Part shown: piece after piece, positions 16,010-24,309 of the stretch
Layout of the letters: each line of letters opens with the position of its first letter
Position numbering within the stretch: the first letter of the stretch is position 1
Assembly (NCBI GenBank): GCA_022703505.1
Contig: JAKLDN010000006.1
Coordinates: 124,001-188,000, forward strand
Source: Spirochaetota bacterium
GTDB lineage: Bacteria; Spirochaetota; Spirochaetia; Treponematales; UBA12059
Length of the DNA: 64,000 nt
Direction of reading: 5' to 3'
Program-made: the position numbers and the translations under genes
Notes under the pieces: generated by a model
Database searches by the model: none
The model's input: the letters and a program-made list of their open reading frames with translations, nothing else
Told to the model about the DNA's origin: nothing

Positions 16010-17325
16010 CTACGGTACTTCTGGTGGACGACAAGGAGAACATCCGTACCGTTATGGGGGCGGTCATCCGGAGGGAGGGGTTCGAGGTGCTCACGGCGGC
16101 GGACGGCCGGGAAGCCCTGGATCTGGCCCTTGAAAGGACCCCCGACCTGGTGCTCTCGGACGTACGAATGGACGGAATGAGCGGCACGGAGCTCTTCCGG
16201 GAGCTCCGGTCCCGGGGCATCTCCGCGCCCTTCGTGTTCATGACAGCCTACGCCTCCGTGCCCGACGCGGTAGACGCGATCCGGGACGGGGCTGTCCACT
16301 ACCTGACCAAGCCCGTGGACTACGGGGAACTCCTCCGTATCATCCGCCGGGCCGTCCTGCACAAGTCCGGGGAGGCCCAGGCCGAGCGGTCCTCCTCCCG
16401 GAGCATTCTAGGATCCGGTCCCGCCGTGCGAAAGCTCCTAGCCCGGATCGAGGCGGTCGCGGCTTCGGAGGCGACGGTCCTGATACGGGGCGAGAACGGT
16501 ACGGGCAAGGAATTGGCCGCCCGGGCCATCCATTCCCGGAGCCCCCGCCGGAACGGCCCCTTCGTTCCGGTCCACTGCGCGGCCCTGAATCCCAACCTCC
16601 TGGAGTCCGAGCTCTTCGGCCACGAGGCGGGAGCCTTCACCGGAGCCCTCCGGCGGAAGGAAGGGTACCTGGAGGCCGCCCGGGGAGGCACCCTCTTCCT
16701 GGACGAGGTGTCCGAGATCGGGCCGGAAACCCAGGTCAAGCTGCTCCGGGTCCTCCAGGAACGGGCCTATTCCCGGGTGGGCGGGACGGACCTGGTCCGG
16801 GCGGACTTCCGCCTCCTGGCCGCGACCAACCGGAACCTCGAGGCCCTGGTCGCCGCAGGAACCTTCCGGAGCGACCTGTACTATCGGCTCGACGTCGTGC
16901 CCCTCTCGGTGCCTCCCCTGCGGGAACGCCGGGAAGACATTCCCGAACTGGTCGAGCACTTCGCAGGGCGGGTGGCCGCCGCGGAGGGCCTCGATCGCCC
17001 AGGGACGACGGAGGACTTTCTGGCCGCTCTCAAGGGGTACCTCTGGCCGGGGAACGTACGGGAACTGGAGAATCTGGTCGAACGCCTGGTGGTACTGTAC
17101 CGGCCGAAGGTCCTGGAAGCCCGCCTCCTCGAGGAGGAGGCACCCGACCGGTTCGGGCCCATGGATCCCGACGCCCGGGAGCGGACGGAGATTCTCGATG
17201 CCCTGCGAAGATCCGGGGGAAACAAGAGCGCGGCGGCCCGGTCCCTGGGGATCTCCCGGCGCGCCCTGTACTACAGGATGAGCCGCCTGGGCATCGAGGC
17301 GGGGGACGCTCCGGGAAACGACTGA
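16006..17325 (+). CDS. NtrC-family sigma-54 response regulator
   Basis: 439 residues: receiver domain (D8, D9, phosphoacceptor D52, K102-like in LTKPVD), AAA+ domain with Walker A GENGTGKE, the sigma-54 contact loop GAFTGA, arginine finger region RSDLYYRLDV, and a C-terminal Fis-type helix-turn-helix (GNKSAAARSLGISRRALYYRM). All motifs needed to open a sigma-54 promoter are present. The gene is followed by a perfect -24/-12 promoter 260 bp downstream, so its likely target is the adjacent transporter operon. Confidence 0.9.
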   Translation: MTTVLLVDDKENIRTVMGAVIRREGFEVLTAADGREALDLALERTPDLVLSDVRMDGMSGTELFRELRSRGISAPFVFMTAYASVPDAVDAIRDGAVHYLTKPVDYGELLRIIRRAVLHKSGEAQAERSSSRSILGSGPAVRKLLARIEAVAASEATVLIRGENGTGKELAARAIHSRSPRRNGPFVPVHCAALNPNLLESELFGHEAGAFTGALRRKEGYLEAARGGTLFLDEVSEIGPETQVKLLRVLQERAYSRVGGTDLVRADFRLLAATNRNLEALVAAGTFRSDLYYRLDVVPLSVPPLRERREDIPELVEHFAGRVAAAEGLDRPGTTEDFLAALKGYLWPGNVRELENLVERLVVLYRPKVLEARLLEEEAPDRFGPMDPDARERTEILDALRRSGGNKSAAARSLGISRRALYYRMSRLGIEAGDAPGND

Positions 17326-17333
17326 ACCCTCGC

Positions 17334-17352
17334 TGCACACCCGTTGCACACC
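17334..17352 (+). promoter_or_regulatory. Direct repeat, candidate activator binding site
   Basis: TGCACACC occurs at 17334-17341 and again at 17345-17352, 11 bp apart, about one helical turn. It lies about 230 bp upstream of the sigma-54 promoter, a usual place for NtrC-type enhancer sites. The assignment to the regulator is inference. Confidence 0.35.
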
Positions 17353-17418
17353 TTTGTACGCGGCACCGTGAAGACGGCCGATTCCTCCCGGGGCCGGCTT
17401 CCCCGATTCCAGCGGGTA

Positions 17419-17437
17419 GGACGGAGAAGTACCGTCC
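17419..17437 (+). promoter_or_regulatory. Inverted repeat, candidate enhancer element
   Basis: GGACGG (17419-17424) and CCGTCC (17432-17437) form a 6-bp inverted repeat with a 7-nt centre, about 150 bp upstream of the -24 box. Position suits an enhancer for the adjacent NtrC-type regulator. The rest of the 17326-17632 gap holds no gene. Confidence 0.3.
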
Positions 17438-17583
17438 CTGTCCGGGGGAAACCGCGGCGGAAGCCTGAGAAGACTGCGGTTTCTTGCCGTACCCTGCGGT
17501 CCCTTCCTCGGTACTCCCGGAACCGCTTACGGGGGACGGGCTCCGCCGGACCGTGAAACTCCGGCTGACGGGTGCCCGGAATT

Positions 17584-17599
17584 TGGCACGCCCCTTGCT
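17584..17599 (+). promoter_or_regulatory. Perfect sigma-54 promoter of the transporter operon
   Basis: TGGCACG (17584-17590), 4 nt, TTGCT (17595-17599) fully matches the sigma-54 consensus. Transcription should start near 17609-17611. An ATG at 17606 would then lie at or before the transcript start, so the coding start is 17633, which has GAGGAGG at 17622-17628. Confidence 0.88.
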
Positions 17600-17632
17600 T
17601 TATACATGGCAACCCTTTCTCGAGGAGGCTCT

Positions 17633-18661
17633 ATGTCGCTCAGAAACCGTATCGTGGCACTCGCCCTGGTCCTCATCCTCGCCTCGCCCATGGCGTTCGC
17701 CATGGGGGATAAGGAGGGCAAGGAAGCCAAGACCGTCATCGTCTACTCCAGCGTGGACGAGGCGAACGCGAAGAAGATCCTGGACGCCTTCACCGCGGAC
17801 ACGGGCATAACGGCCCAGTTCGTCCACCTTTCTTCCGGCCCTGCACTGGCGCGGCTCAAGGCCGAATCCGCGAATCCCCAGGCGGACGTCTGGATGGGCG
17901 CGCCCAGCGAAAACCACATCTCCGCCAAGACCGACGGACTCACCCAGCCGCACAAGGGGGGCAACTTCTCGTCCCTGGCCCCGGAGTTCAAGGATCCCGA
18001 CGGCTACTGGCGGAGCTTCTACATGAATCCCATGGCGATCGCGGTCAACAAGGACATCCTTGCCCGGATGGGAGCCCCCGTGCCCAAGTCCTGGAACGAT
18101 CTTCTGAACCCGGCCTACAAAGGCCAGATCCAGATGCCCTCCCCCCAGTCCTCGGGCACCGCGTACAACATCATCGCCTCCCTGGTGAAGCTCATGGGTG
18201 AGGACAAGGCCTTCGAGTACCTCAAGAAGCTCGGACCGAACGTCCAGACCTACACCTCCTCGGGCACCGGTCCTTCCAAGGGGGTATCCGTCGGACAGTG
18301 CGCGATCGCCCTCCAGTTCACCCCGGCGTTCTTCGAGTTCATCGACCAGGGATTCCCCATGGAGGTGATCTTCCCCTCCGAGGGCGTATGGTTCGAGGCC
18401 CCCGGGGTCTCCATCGTCAAGGGCGCCAGGAACCCCAAGACCGCCGAAGCCCTGGTCGAATGGCTTACCAGTCCCAAGGGCCAGGCAGTCTTCACCGAAG
18501 CGAAGACGTACTTCTACCCCATCATTCCCGGCGTCAAGCTCGGTGCGGGCATGCCCGCCTTCAAGAGTCTCAAGACCATCGCCGTCGATCCTCTCTGGGC
18601 CGCGGCCGAAAAGAAGCGGCTGGTCGATCGCTGGGTCGCCGAGGTCCTTCCCGTCAAGTGA
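17633..18661 (+). CDS. ABC transporter solute-binding protein (AfuA/FbpA family)
   Basis: 342 residues with a signal peptide (about 1-23, MAFA-M). The family I binding-protein pattern TVIVYSSVDEANAKKILDAF and TPAFFEFIDQG is that of iron(III)/AfuA-type proteins. This family name is misleading: AfuA proteins bind hexose phosphates and sedoheptulose 7-phosphate (known for Actinobacillus). Iron-binding tyrosine pairs are not obvious here, and a GmhA-like isomerase ends the operon. I therefore favour a phosphorylated sugar as ligand. It is transcribed from the sigma-54 promoter. Confidence 0.78.
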   Translation: MSLRNRIVALALVLILASPMAFAMGDKEGKEAKTVIVYSSVDEANAKKILDAFTADTGITAQFVHLSSGPALARLKAESANPQADVWMGAPSENHISAKTDGLTQPHKGGNFSSLAPEFKDPDGYWRSFYMNPMAIAVNKDILARMGAPVPKSWNDLLNPAYKGQIQMPSPQSSGTAYNIIASLVKLMGEDKAFEYLKKLGPNVQTYTSSGTGPSKGVSVGQCAIALQFTPAFFEFIDQGFPMEVIFPSEGVWFEAPGVSIVKGARNPKTAEALVEWLTSPKGQAVFTEAKTYFYPIIPGVKLGAGMPAFKSLKTIAVDPLWAAAEKKRLVDRWVAEVLPVK

Positions 18662-18669
18662 TTCCCCCC

Positions 18670-18697
18670 GGCCGTCCCGGGACCCTCCGGGACGGCC
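18670..18697 (+). other. Intra-operon hairpin between binding protein and permease
   Basis: Perfect 11-bp arms (18670-18680 and 18687-18697) with a 6-nt loop. There is no T run after it, so it is not a typical terminator. Such hairpins protect the 3' end of the binding-protein mRNA and allow more binding protein than permease. The permease ribosome site (AAGGAG, 18701-18706) follows directly. Confidence 0.6.
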
Positions 18698-18713
18698 GCC
18701 AAGGAGCGTACCC

Positions 18714-20405
18714 ATGACCGACCGAGCGATCGGCGCCTCCCTGGGGGAGATCCGTCGGCTTGTCCGGGATCCCCTGCTGGCCTTCGTCGTCGCCGCCGTC
18801 CTCGCGGCTCTGGCGGTGTTCATCCTCTACCCCCTGGCCAGCGTGATCATCGTTTCCCTGCGCCCGGACGGGCGGTGGACCCTGGAGATCTTCCGGCATG
18901 TCGTCTCCAATCCCTACCTGCTGCAGGGGTTCCGGAACAGCATCCTGATGGGAGTCCTGACCGCGGTGATCGGCACGGGGATCGGATTCCTCTTCGCCTT
19001 CGCGGTCACCCGGGCAGACGTCCCCTTTAAGCGGATCCTCCACGCGGTGGCCATCATCCCCATCGTGTCGCCTCCTTTCATCGGCGCCCTGGCCATCATC
19101 ATGCTCTTCGGGAACAACGGCTTCATCACCTGGAACCTCCTGCGGATCCGGAACTTCCCCATCTACGGTTTCACGGGACTCATGATCGCCCAGGCGGTCA
19201 CCTTCTTTCCCGTCGCCTACCTGACCCTCCGGGGAGTCCTGGAATCGATCAATCCCACCCTGGAGGACGCGGCCCTGGACCTGGGGGGATCCCGGTTCCG
19301 GGTCTTCCGCCGGGTTACACTGCCCCTGGCCATGCCGGGCATAGCCAGCTCCATGCTGGTGCTGTTCATCGAGACCCTGGCGGACTTCGGGAATCCCCTT
19401 ATCCTGGCGGGAAGCCGTTTCCCCATCCTCTCCGTCCAGGCCTATCTCCAGATAACGGGAATGTACGACCTGCCCACCGGAGCGGCCCTCTCGGTCCTGC
19501 TCCTGGTACCGTCGGTCACGGCCTGGGTCATCCAGAAGTACTGGGTCTCCCGGAAACGCTACGTGACCATAACAGGGAAGCCCACGATCTCCTCGGTGAA
19601 GATCGTCAGCCCCGCCGTGCGGTCCCTGATCTTCGCGGCCTGCCTGGCGGTGACCGCGTTCATCCTCCTCATCTACGCGTCCATCCTGTGGGGGGCCCTT
19701 GCCAAGGTATGGGGAAGCGACAACACCCCCACCCTCCGCCACTTCCTCTACGTCTTCGGAGTCGGGTTCAAGGCCGTCCGGGACACCCTGACCATCGCGG
19801 GACTCTCCACCCCCGCCTCGGGTCTCCTGGGAATGGTCATAGCCTTCCTGGTCATCCGGAAGTCCTTCCCGGGCCGGAAATTCATGGAGTTCACCAGCAT
19901 GCTCAGCTTCGCGGTGCCCGGTACCGTCATCGGCATCGGATACATCCTTGCCTTCAACAAGCCTCCCCTGGTGCTGACGGGCACACTCCTGATCCTGCTC
20001 CTCAACTTCGTGTTCCGCTACGTGCCCGTGGGCATCGAGTCCGGGGTCGCAATCCTCCAGCAGATCGACCCGGCCATCGAGGAGGCCGCGGTGGACCTGG
20101 GGGCGGACGCCCGGACGACCTTCTCCCGGGTGACCCTTCCCATGATCGTGCCCGCCTACTTCTCCGGCCTGGTGTTCGCTTTCGTCCGGGCCATGACGGC
20201 CATCAGCGCGGCGATCTTCCTGGTCTCCTCGCGGTGGAACCTCATGACCGTCCAGATCATGGCCCAGGTGGAATCCGGCCGCCTCGGGGCCGCGGCGGCG
20301 TTCAGCGTGATCCTGGTCCTGATCATCTTCGGGGCCATCTTCCTGATACGCGCCCTGCTCAAGGCCCGGTACGGCCGCTACGGCGGCTCGATGCTGAAAT
20401 TCTAG
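18714..20405 (+). CDS. ABC transporter permease, two fused permease domains (AfuB-like)
   Basis: 563 residues with about twelve transmembrane helices and two copies of the EAA coupling loop: EDAALDLGGSRFRVFRRVTLP near 180-200 and EEAAVDLGADARTTFSRVTLP near 460-480 (each is the site contacting the ATPase). FbpB/AfuB permeases are fused in this way, so one polypeptide supplies both halves of the channel. The start ATG at 18714 has AAGGAG 7 nt upstream; longer frames begin inside the preceding gene. Confidence 0.88.
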   Translation: MTDRAIGASLGEIRRLVRDPLLAFVVAAVLAALAVFILYPLASVIIVSLRPDGRWTLEIFRHVVSNPYLLQGFRNSILMGVLTAVIGTGIGFLFAFAVTRADVPFKRILHAVAIIPIVSPPFIGALAIIMLFGNNGFITWNLLRIRNFPIYGFTGLMIAQAVTFFPVAYLTLRGVLESINPTLEDAALDLGGSRFRVFRRVTLPLAMPGIASSMLVLFIETLADFGNPLILAGSRFPILSVQAYLQITGMYDLPTGAALSVLLLVPSVTAWVIQKYWVSRKRYVTITGKPTISSVKIVSPAVRSLIFAACLAVTAFILLIYASILWGALAKVWGSDNTPTLRHFLYVFGVGFKAVRDTLTIAGLSTPASGLLGMVIAFLVIRKSFPGRKFMEFTSMLSFAVPGTVIGIGYILAFNKPPLVLTGTLLILLLNFVFRYVPVGIESGVAILQQIDPAIEEAAVDLGADARTTFSRVTLPMIVPAYFSGLVFAFVRAMTAISAAIFLVSSRWNLMTVQIMAQVESGRLGAAAAFSVILVLIIFGAIFLIRALLKARYGRYGGSMLKF

Positions 20406-20416
20406 GGAGGATCCGT

Positions 20417-21520
20417 ATGAGCGTGCGTCTGGACAAGGTGAGCAAGGTCTTCCTGGATCCCTCCCGGCCCGAAGGCTCGGTGACCGCCGTGGACCGCGTG
20501 GACCTGGAAGTCCGGGAGGGGGAGTTCGTCACCCTCCTGGGCCCCTCGGGCTGCGGCAAGACGACGACCCTGAGGATCATCTCGGGATTCGAGGCCCCCA
20601 CCCGGGGGGACGTCTTCATCTCCGGAGAGCGGGTCAACGACCAGCCCCCCAACAAGAGGGACACCTCGATGGTGTTCCAGAGCTACGCGATCTTCCCCCA
20701 CATGTCCGTGGAACAGAACGTCGGCTTCGGCCTGGAGCTCAAGGGTCGGCCCAAAGCCGAGGTCCGGGAGGAGACCGCGCGGATCATGAACGTGATGGGG
20801 CTGACGGCCCTGGCCAAGCGGAGGCCGGACCAGCTCTCCGGAGGACAGCAGCAACGGGTGGCCCTGGCCCGGGCGGTCATCAACAAGCCCAGCGTCCTTT
20901 TGTTCGACGAACCTCTTTCGAACCTGGACGCCAAGCTCCGGGACCAGATGCGCCTGGAGATCCGCCGCATCCAGCAGAGCTTCGGCATCACGAGCATCTA
21001 CGTCACCCACGACCAGATCGAGGCCATGACGGTCTCGGACCGGATCGTCGTCATGGAAGGCGGCCGGGTAATGCAGATCGGAACCCCCTTCGAGGTCTAC
21101 TCGAGGCCCGCGAACCGCTTCGTGGCGGACTTCATCGGCAGAGTGAACTTCTTTCCGGTCACGGACGCTTCCTTCTCGGAAGAGGGGCTGGACGCGGACT
21201 ACCGGGGCGTCCGTATCCGGGCGGGATCCCGGAACGGGGACATCCGGGAGGGAGGAGCGGCGGTCGTCGCGGTGCGGCCCGAGTCCCTGCGCCTCGAGCC
21301 CGAGTCGGGTTCGGCGGCCCGCTTCCTTCGGGGGCGTATCGACAAGGCCGTATATCTCGGCGCCGTGGTCGAGTACGAGATCGACGCGGGCCTGGACCGC
21401 CCCGTGATGGCGGTGTCCCATGATCCCGTGGTCGCGGGATTCTTCCGGGTGGGCGACGGGGTTTCCCTGAGCTTCCCCCCCGCGGCGGCCCACGCCCTGG
21501 CTCCGGAGGCCGTCCCGTGA
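20417..21520 (+). CDS. ABC transporter ATP-binding protein (AfuC/PotA-like)
   Basis: 367 residues: Walker [10 protein letters not shown] (42-50), signature LSGGQ (140-144), Walker B LLFDEP (about 161-166) and a C-terminal TOBE domain from about 280 ([10 protein letters not shown]). It energises the fused permease encoded upstream. GGGAGG precedes the ATG at 20417. It overlaps the isomerase gene by 4 nt (GTGA). Confidence 0.9.
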   Translation: MSVRLDKVSKVFLDPSRPEGSVTAVDRVDLEVREGEFVTLLGPSGCGKTTTLRIISGFEAPTRGDVFISGERVNDQPPNKRDTSMVFQSYAIFPHMSVEQNVGFGLELKGRPKAEVREETARIMNVMGLTALAKRRPDQLSGGQQQRVALARAVINKPSVLLFDEPLSNLDAKLRDQMRLEIRRIQQSFGITSIYVTHDQIEAMTVSDRIVVMEGGRVMQIGTPFEVYSRPANRFVADFIGRVNFFPVTDASFSEEGLDADYRGVRIRAGSRNGDIREGGAAVVAVRPESLRLEPESGSAARFLRGRIDKAVYLGAVVEYEIDAGLDRPVMAVSHDPVVAGFFRVGDGVSLSFPPAAAHALAPEAVP

Positions 21521-22176
21521 CGGAGGCGGAAGGGCACATCGCCGGGCTCTTGGCCCGCCGGCCCGAGCTCGCGGGGGCGGAATCCGCGATCCGTGCCTTG
21601 GCGGACCTGCTTACCGGGTGCCTCCGGGACGGGGGGACCGTCCTGGCCTGCGGCAACGGGGGATCCGCCGCGGACGCGGACCATGTAGCCTGCGAACTGG
21701 CCAAGGGGTTCCTCCTCTCCCGGCCCCTCCCGGGTCCGCTCCGGGACTCCATTGAGGGGAACCTTGAACGGGCTTTGGGCCGGACCGGCGCCGGCCTGGC
21801 CGGGCGCCTCCAGGTCCCCCTCCGGGCCGTCTCCCTGTGTTCGAACTCGGCCCTGCTCACGGCCATCGCCAACGACCAGGGCCCGGACGCCGTGTTCGCC
21901 CAGCAGGTCCTCGGGCTGGGCCGGAAGGGGGATCTCATCCTCTGCCTGAGTACCTCCGGGAAATCACCCTCCGTCCTGGCGGCCGCCGCGGCCGCCAGGT
22001 CCCTCGGGCTTTCCGCGGCCCTACTCACGGGACCGGACGCCGCGCCCCCCGCCGGCCTTTTCGACGTGACGGTCCCCGTACCCGGCGCGAACGCCGGGGA
22101 GATCCAGGACCTGCACCGCCCGGTCTACCACGCGGTCTGCGCGTACGCGGAGGCGGTCCTGACCGCCGTAGTTTGA
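21517..22176 (+). CDS. gmhA: GmhA-like phosphosugar isomerase (SIS domain)
   Basis: 219 residues, GTG start overlapping the ATPase stop. GNGGSAADADHVACEL (about 47-62) and SNSALLTAIAND (about 109-120) match the GmhA signatures. STSGKS and the C-terminal EIQDLHRPVYHAVC also fit. GmhA converts sedoheptulose 7-phosphate to D-glycero-D-manno-heptose 7-phosphate. No other heptose genes are nearby, so in this operon it more likely processes the sugar phosphate imported by the transporter. The loop between about 63 and 90 is longer than in E. coli GmhA. Confidence 0.75.
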   Translation: MTEAEGHIAGLLARRPELAGAESAIRALADLLTGCLRDGGTVLACGNGGSAADADHVACELAKGFLLSRPLPGPLRDSIEGNLERALGRTGAGLAGRLQVPLRAVSLCSNSALLTAIANDQGPDAVFAQQVLGLGRKGDLILCLSTSGKSPSVLAAAAAARSLGLSAALLTGPDAAPPAGLFDVTVPVPGANAGEIQDLHRPVYHAVCAYAEAVLTAVV

Positions 22177-22192
22177 CCCGGCCTTCGTGCCC

Positions 22193-22624
22193 CTATTCCG
22201 TACTCCTCCGTATCATGGTCCGGTACCCCTCCAGGGTCTGGAACCCGTAGTTCCGGTACAGGGCCATGGCCCCCGGGTTCGCCTCGGAGACCTCCAGCTT
22301 CATCTGCATCCCGCGCTGCCGGGCGACCGAGACGGCCGCCTCCATGAGGCGCTTCCCGAGGCCCCGGCCCTGGAGTTCCGGCAGGACGGCCATGTGGTGC
22401 AGGTAGAGCCGGCGGCCGTCGTCGGAGATCCAGGCGGATCCGGCGATCCGGTCCCCCGCGGCCAGGACGAAAAGCCGCCCGCCCAGAGCCAGGGTGCGGC
22501 GGACGGACTCGAGGGTGTCGCCCCTCGCCGGGTTGCCGATGCCCGTTTCCGTCCAGAGCTCCGAGAGGGATCCGAAGTCCTCCTCCTCGAAATCCCGCAG
22601 GACGATGGACGCATTGTTCGACAT
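22193..22624 (-). CDS. GNAT family N-acetyltransferase
   Basis: 143 residues. The ATG at 22624 is preferred because GGAGG lies 7 nt upstream; the upstream in-frame start at 22648 has none. The acetyl-CoA loop LQGRGLGKRLMEAAV (about 80-94) fits the Q/R-x-x-G-x-G/A motif, and NPGAMALYRNYGF is the usual C-terminal signature. Target is unknown. It converges with the isomerase gene and lies downstream of the cpgS homologue. Confidence 0.8.
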   Translation of the reverse strand: MSNNASIVLRDFEEEDFGSLSELWTETGIGNPARGDTLESVRRTLALGGRLFVLAAGDRIAGSAWISDDGRRLYLHHMAVLPELQGRGLGKRLMEAAVSVARQRGMQMKLEVSEANPGAMALYRNYGFQTLEGYRTMIRRSTE

Positions 22625-22653
22625 GCAAAATCCTCCCGGCCGCGCCAAAGAAC

Positions 22654-22708
22654 CGGGGCCGCCCCTTCGGACGGCCCCGCGAATTCGCGGGCCGGATGCC
22701 CGGCCCGC
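22654..22708 (-). terminator. Tandem hairpins after the cpgS homologue
   Basis: Two GC-rich hairpins: 22687-22694 with 22701-22708 (8 bp), and 22654-22661 with 22672-22679 (8 bp). On the minus strand the second is followed by a short T-rich run. Probably terminates or attenuates transcription between the cpgS homologue and the GNAT gene. Confidence 0.5.
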
Positions 22709-22717
22709 TCGGGCTGC

Positions 22718-24058
22718 TTATTTTTTCTTCCCCAGCTTGTGCTTCTTGAGGAACTCGTCCAGGACCTCCGTCAGGTTGGGACTGCCGATTTCCTGAAGAT
22801 CGTATTCCACCTTGACCGTGGGCTTCTTGATCTTGACGATGCGGTTGAGGTCGATGGGGGTGGCGATCACGACGGTGTCGCAGGCGGTCTTGTTGATCGT
22901 GGCCTCCAGGTCCTTGACCTGCTGGTCCCCGTAGCCCATGGCGGGCAGGAGGGTGCCGATGTTCGGGTAGATCTTGAAGGTTTCCGCCAGCTTGCCCACC
23001 GCGGCGGACCGGGGATCCACCAGCTCGGCGGCGCCGAACTTGCGGGCCGCCACGATGCCGGCGCCGATCTTCATGTGCCCGTGGGTCAGGGTCGGGCCGT
23101 CCTCCACGCAGAGGACGCGCTTTCCCTTGATCAGCTCGGGCTTGTCCACGGTGATGGGGCTGGCCCCGTCGATGACGACCGCGCTCGGGTTCACCCTCTG
23201 GATGTTCTCCCGGACCGTCTGGACGGCGTCCGGAGCCGCGGTGTCGATCTTGTTGATCACGATAACGTCGGCCATGCGCAGGGAGACCTCGCCGGGGTAG
23301 AACGACACCTCGTTGCCGGGCCGGTGGGGATCCGCGACGGTGATCAAAAGGTCGGTCTTGTAGAAGGGGAAATCGTTGTTCCCGCCGTCCCAGAGGATGA
23401 CGTCCGCCTCCTTCTCCGCCTCCCGGAGGATGGCCTCGTAGTCGACGCCCGCGTAGATCACGTTGCCCCGGACCACGTGGGGCTCGTACTCCTCCATCTC
23501 CTCGATCGTGCACTTGTGCTTCTTGAGGTCCGCGACGGTGGCGAAGCGCTGGACCTTCTGGGCCACCAGGTCGCCGTAGGGCATGGGGTGGCGGATGGCC
23601 ACGACCTTGAGCCCCTTGGCCATGAGCATCTGGACGATCTTGCGGCTGGTCTGGCTCTTGCCGGAGCCGGTCCGCACGGCGCAGACCGCGATGACGGGCT
23701 TGGTGGACTTGACCTGGGTGTCCGCGGGCCCGAGGAGCCGGAAGGAGGCGCCCGCGGCGTTCACTATGGCGCCGATGCCCATCACGTGGGTGTAGGGCAC
23801 GTCCGAATACGCGAAGACGCACTCGTGGACCTTGAGGGTCTTGATGAGCTTGGGAAGGTCGGACTCCAGGTGGATGGGGATGCCCTTCGGATACAGCTTG
23901 CCCGCGAGCTCGGCGGGATATTTTCTGCCCGCGATGTCCGGGATCTGGGCGGCCGTGAAGGCCACCACGTTGTACTCCGGCTTGTCGCGGAAGTACGTGT
24001 TGAAGTTGTGGAAGTCGCGTCCGGCGGCTCCGATGATGATGACGTTCCTCTTCTCCAT
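22718..24058 (-). CDS. cpgS: Cyclic 2,3-diphosphoglycerate synthase homologue (P-loop NTPase)
   Basis: 446 residues. N-terminal dinucleotide-like fold (NVIIIGAAGRDFHNF), a central P-loop AVRTGSGKS (127-135), a probable catalytic region LWDGGNNDFPF and a GTPase-like NKID. This is the family of methanogen cyclic 2,3-diphosphoglycerate synthase; in bacteria it is mostly annotated as predicted GTPase and its product is unproven. It is transcribed divergently from arginine deiminase, from a strong promoter. The bacterial role, perhaps a thermoprotectant or phosphate store, is inference. Confidence 0.75.
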   Translation of the reverse strand: MEKRNVIIIGAAGRDFHNFNTYFRDKPEYNVVAFTAAQIPDIAGRKYPAELAGKLYPKGIPIHLESDLPKLIKTLKVHECVFAYSDVPYTHVMGIGAIVNAAGASFRLLGPADTQVKSTKPVIAVCAVRTGSGKSQTSRKIVQMLMAKGLKVVAIRHPMPYGDLVAQKVQRFATVADLKKHKCTIEEMEEYEPHVVRGNVIYAGVDYEAILREAEKEADVILWDGGNNDFPFYKTDLLITVADPHRPGNEVSFYPGEVSLRMADVIVINKIDTAAPDAVQTVRENIQRVNPSAVVIDGASPITVDKPELIKGKRVLCVEDGPTLTHGHMKIGAGIVAARKFGAAELVDPRSAAVGKLAETFKIYPNIGTLLPAMGYGDQQVKDLEATINKTACDTVVIATPIDLNRIVKIKKPTVKVEYDLQEIGSPNLTEVLDEFLKKHKLGKKK

Positions 24059-24170
24059 GACAAGGACCTGCCTTTTATGATCGAGGCGGATCGGGCGCCA
24101 GGTTCGCTTCGCGGATCGGATCGTCCGGTTCGTCCCGACGGACTAGCGCCGGGGGATCCGGCGCGGGCAA

Positions 24171-24199
24171 AGTATGCGCCCGTGAAAAAACGGTGTCAA
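24171..24199 (-). promoter_or_regulatory. Promoter of the cpgS homologue
   Basis: Minus strand: perfect TTGACA (24199-24194), 17-bp spacer, CATACT (24176-24171). The gene starts at 24058, leaving a leader of about 105 nt. It is back to back with the arginine deiminase promoter. Confidence 0.7.
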
Positions 24200-24211
24200 G
24201 AAAAAACGACG

Positions 24212-24240
24212 TAAATATTTATACGGAAAGAAGGTATAAT
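24212..24240 (+). promoter_or_regulatory. Putative arginine deiminase promoter
   Basis: A perfect TATAAT (24235-24240) in an AT-rich island. The -35 region at the right spacing (TAAATA, 24212-24217) is weak, so an activator is likely. The leader to the ATG at 24310 is about 63 nt. Confidence 0.5.
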
Positions 24241-24309
24241 CATTCCAAAGACCCGGGCCCTTCCCATGCGCGGGGCCCCTGGGGTACAATCCGCCCGAAA
24301 GGCGGAGCC

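Noticed and set aside
17606-18661. Start of the binding protein at 17606
   Set aside because: It lies at or before the expected sigma-54 transcript start and lacks a ribosome site; 17633 has a strong site and a cleaner signal peptide.
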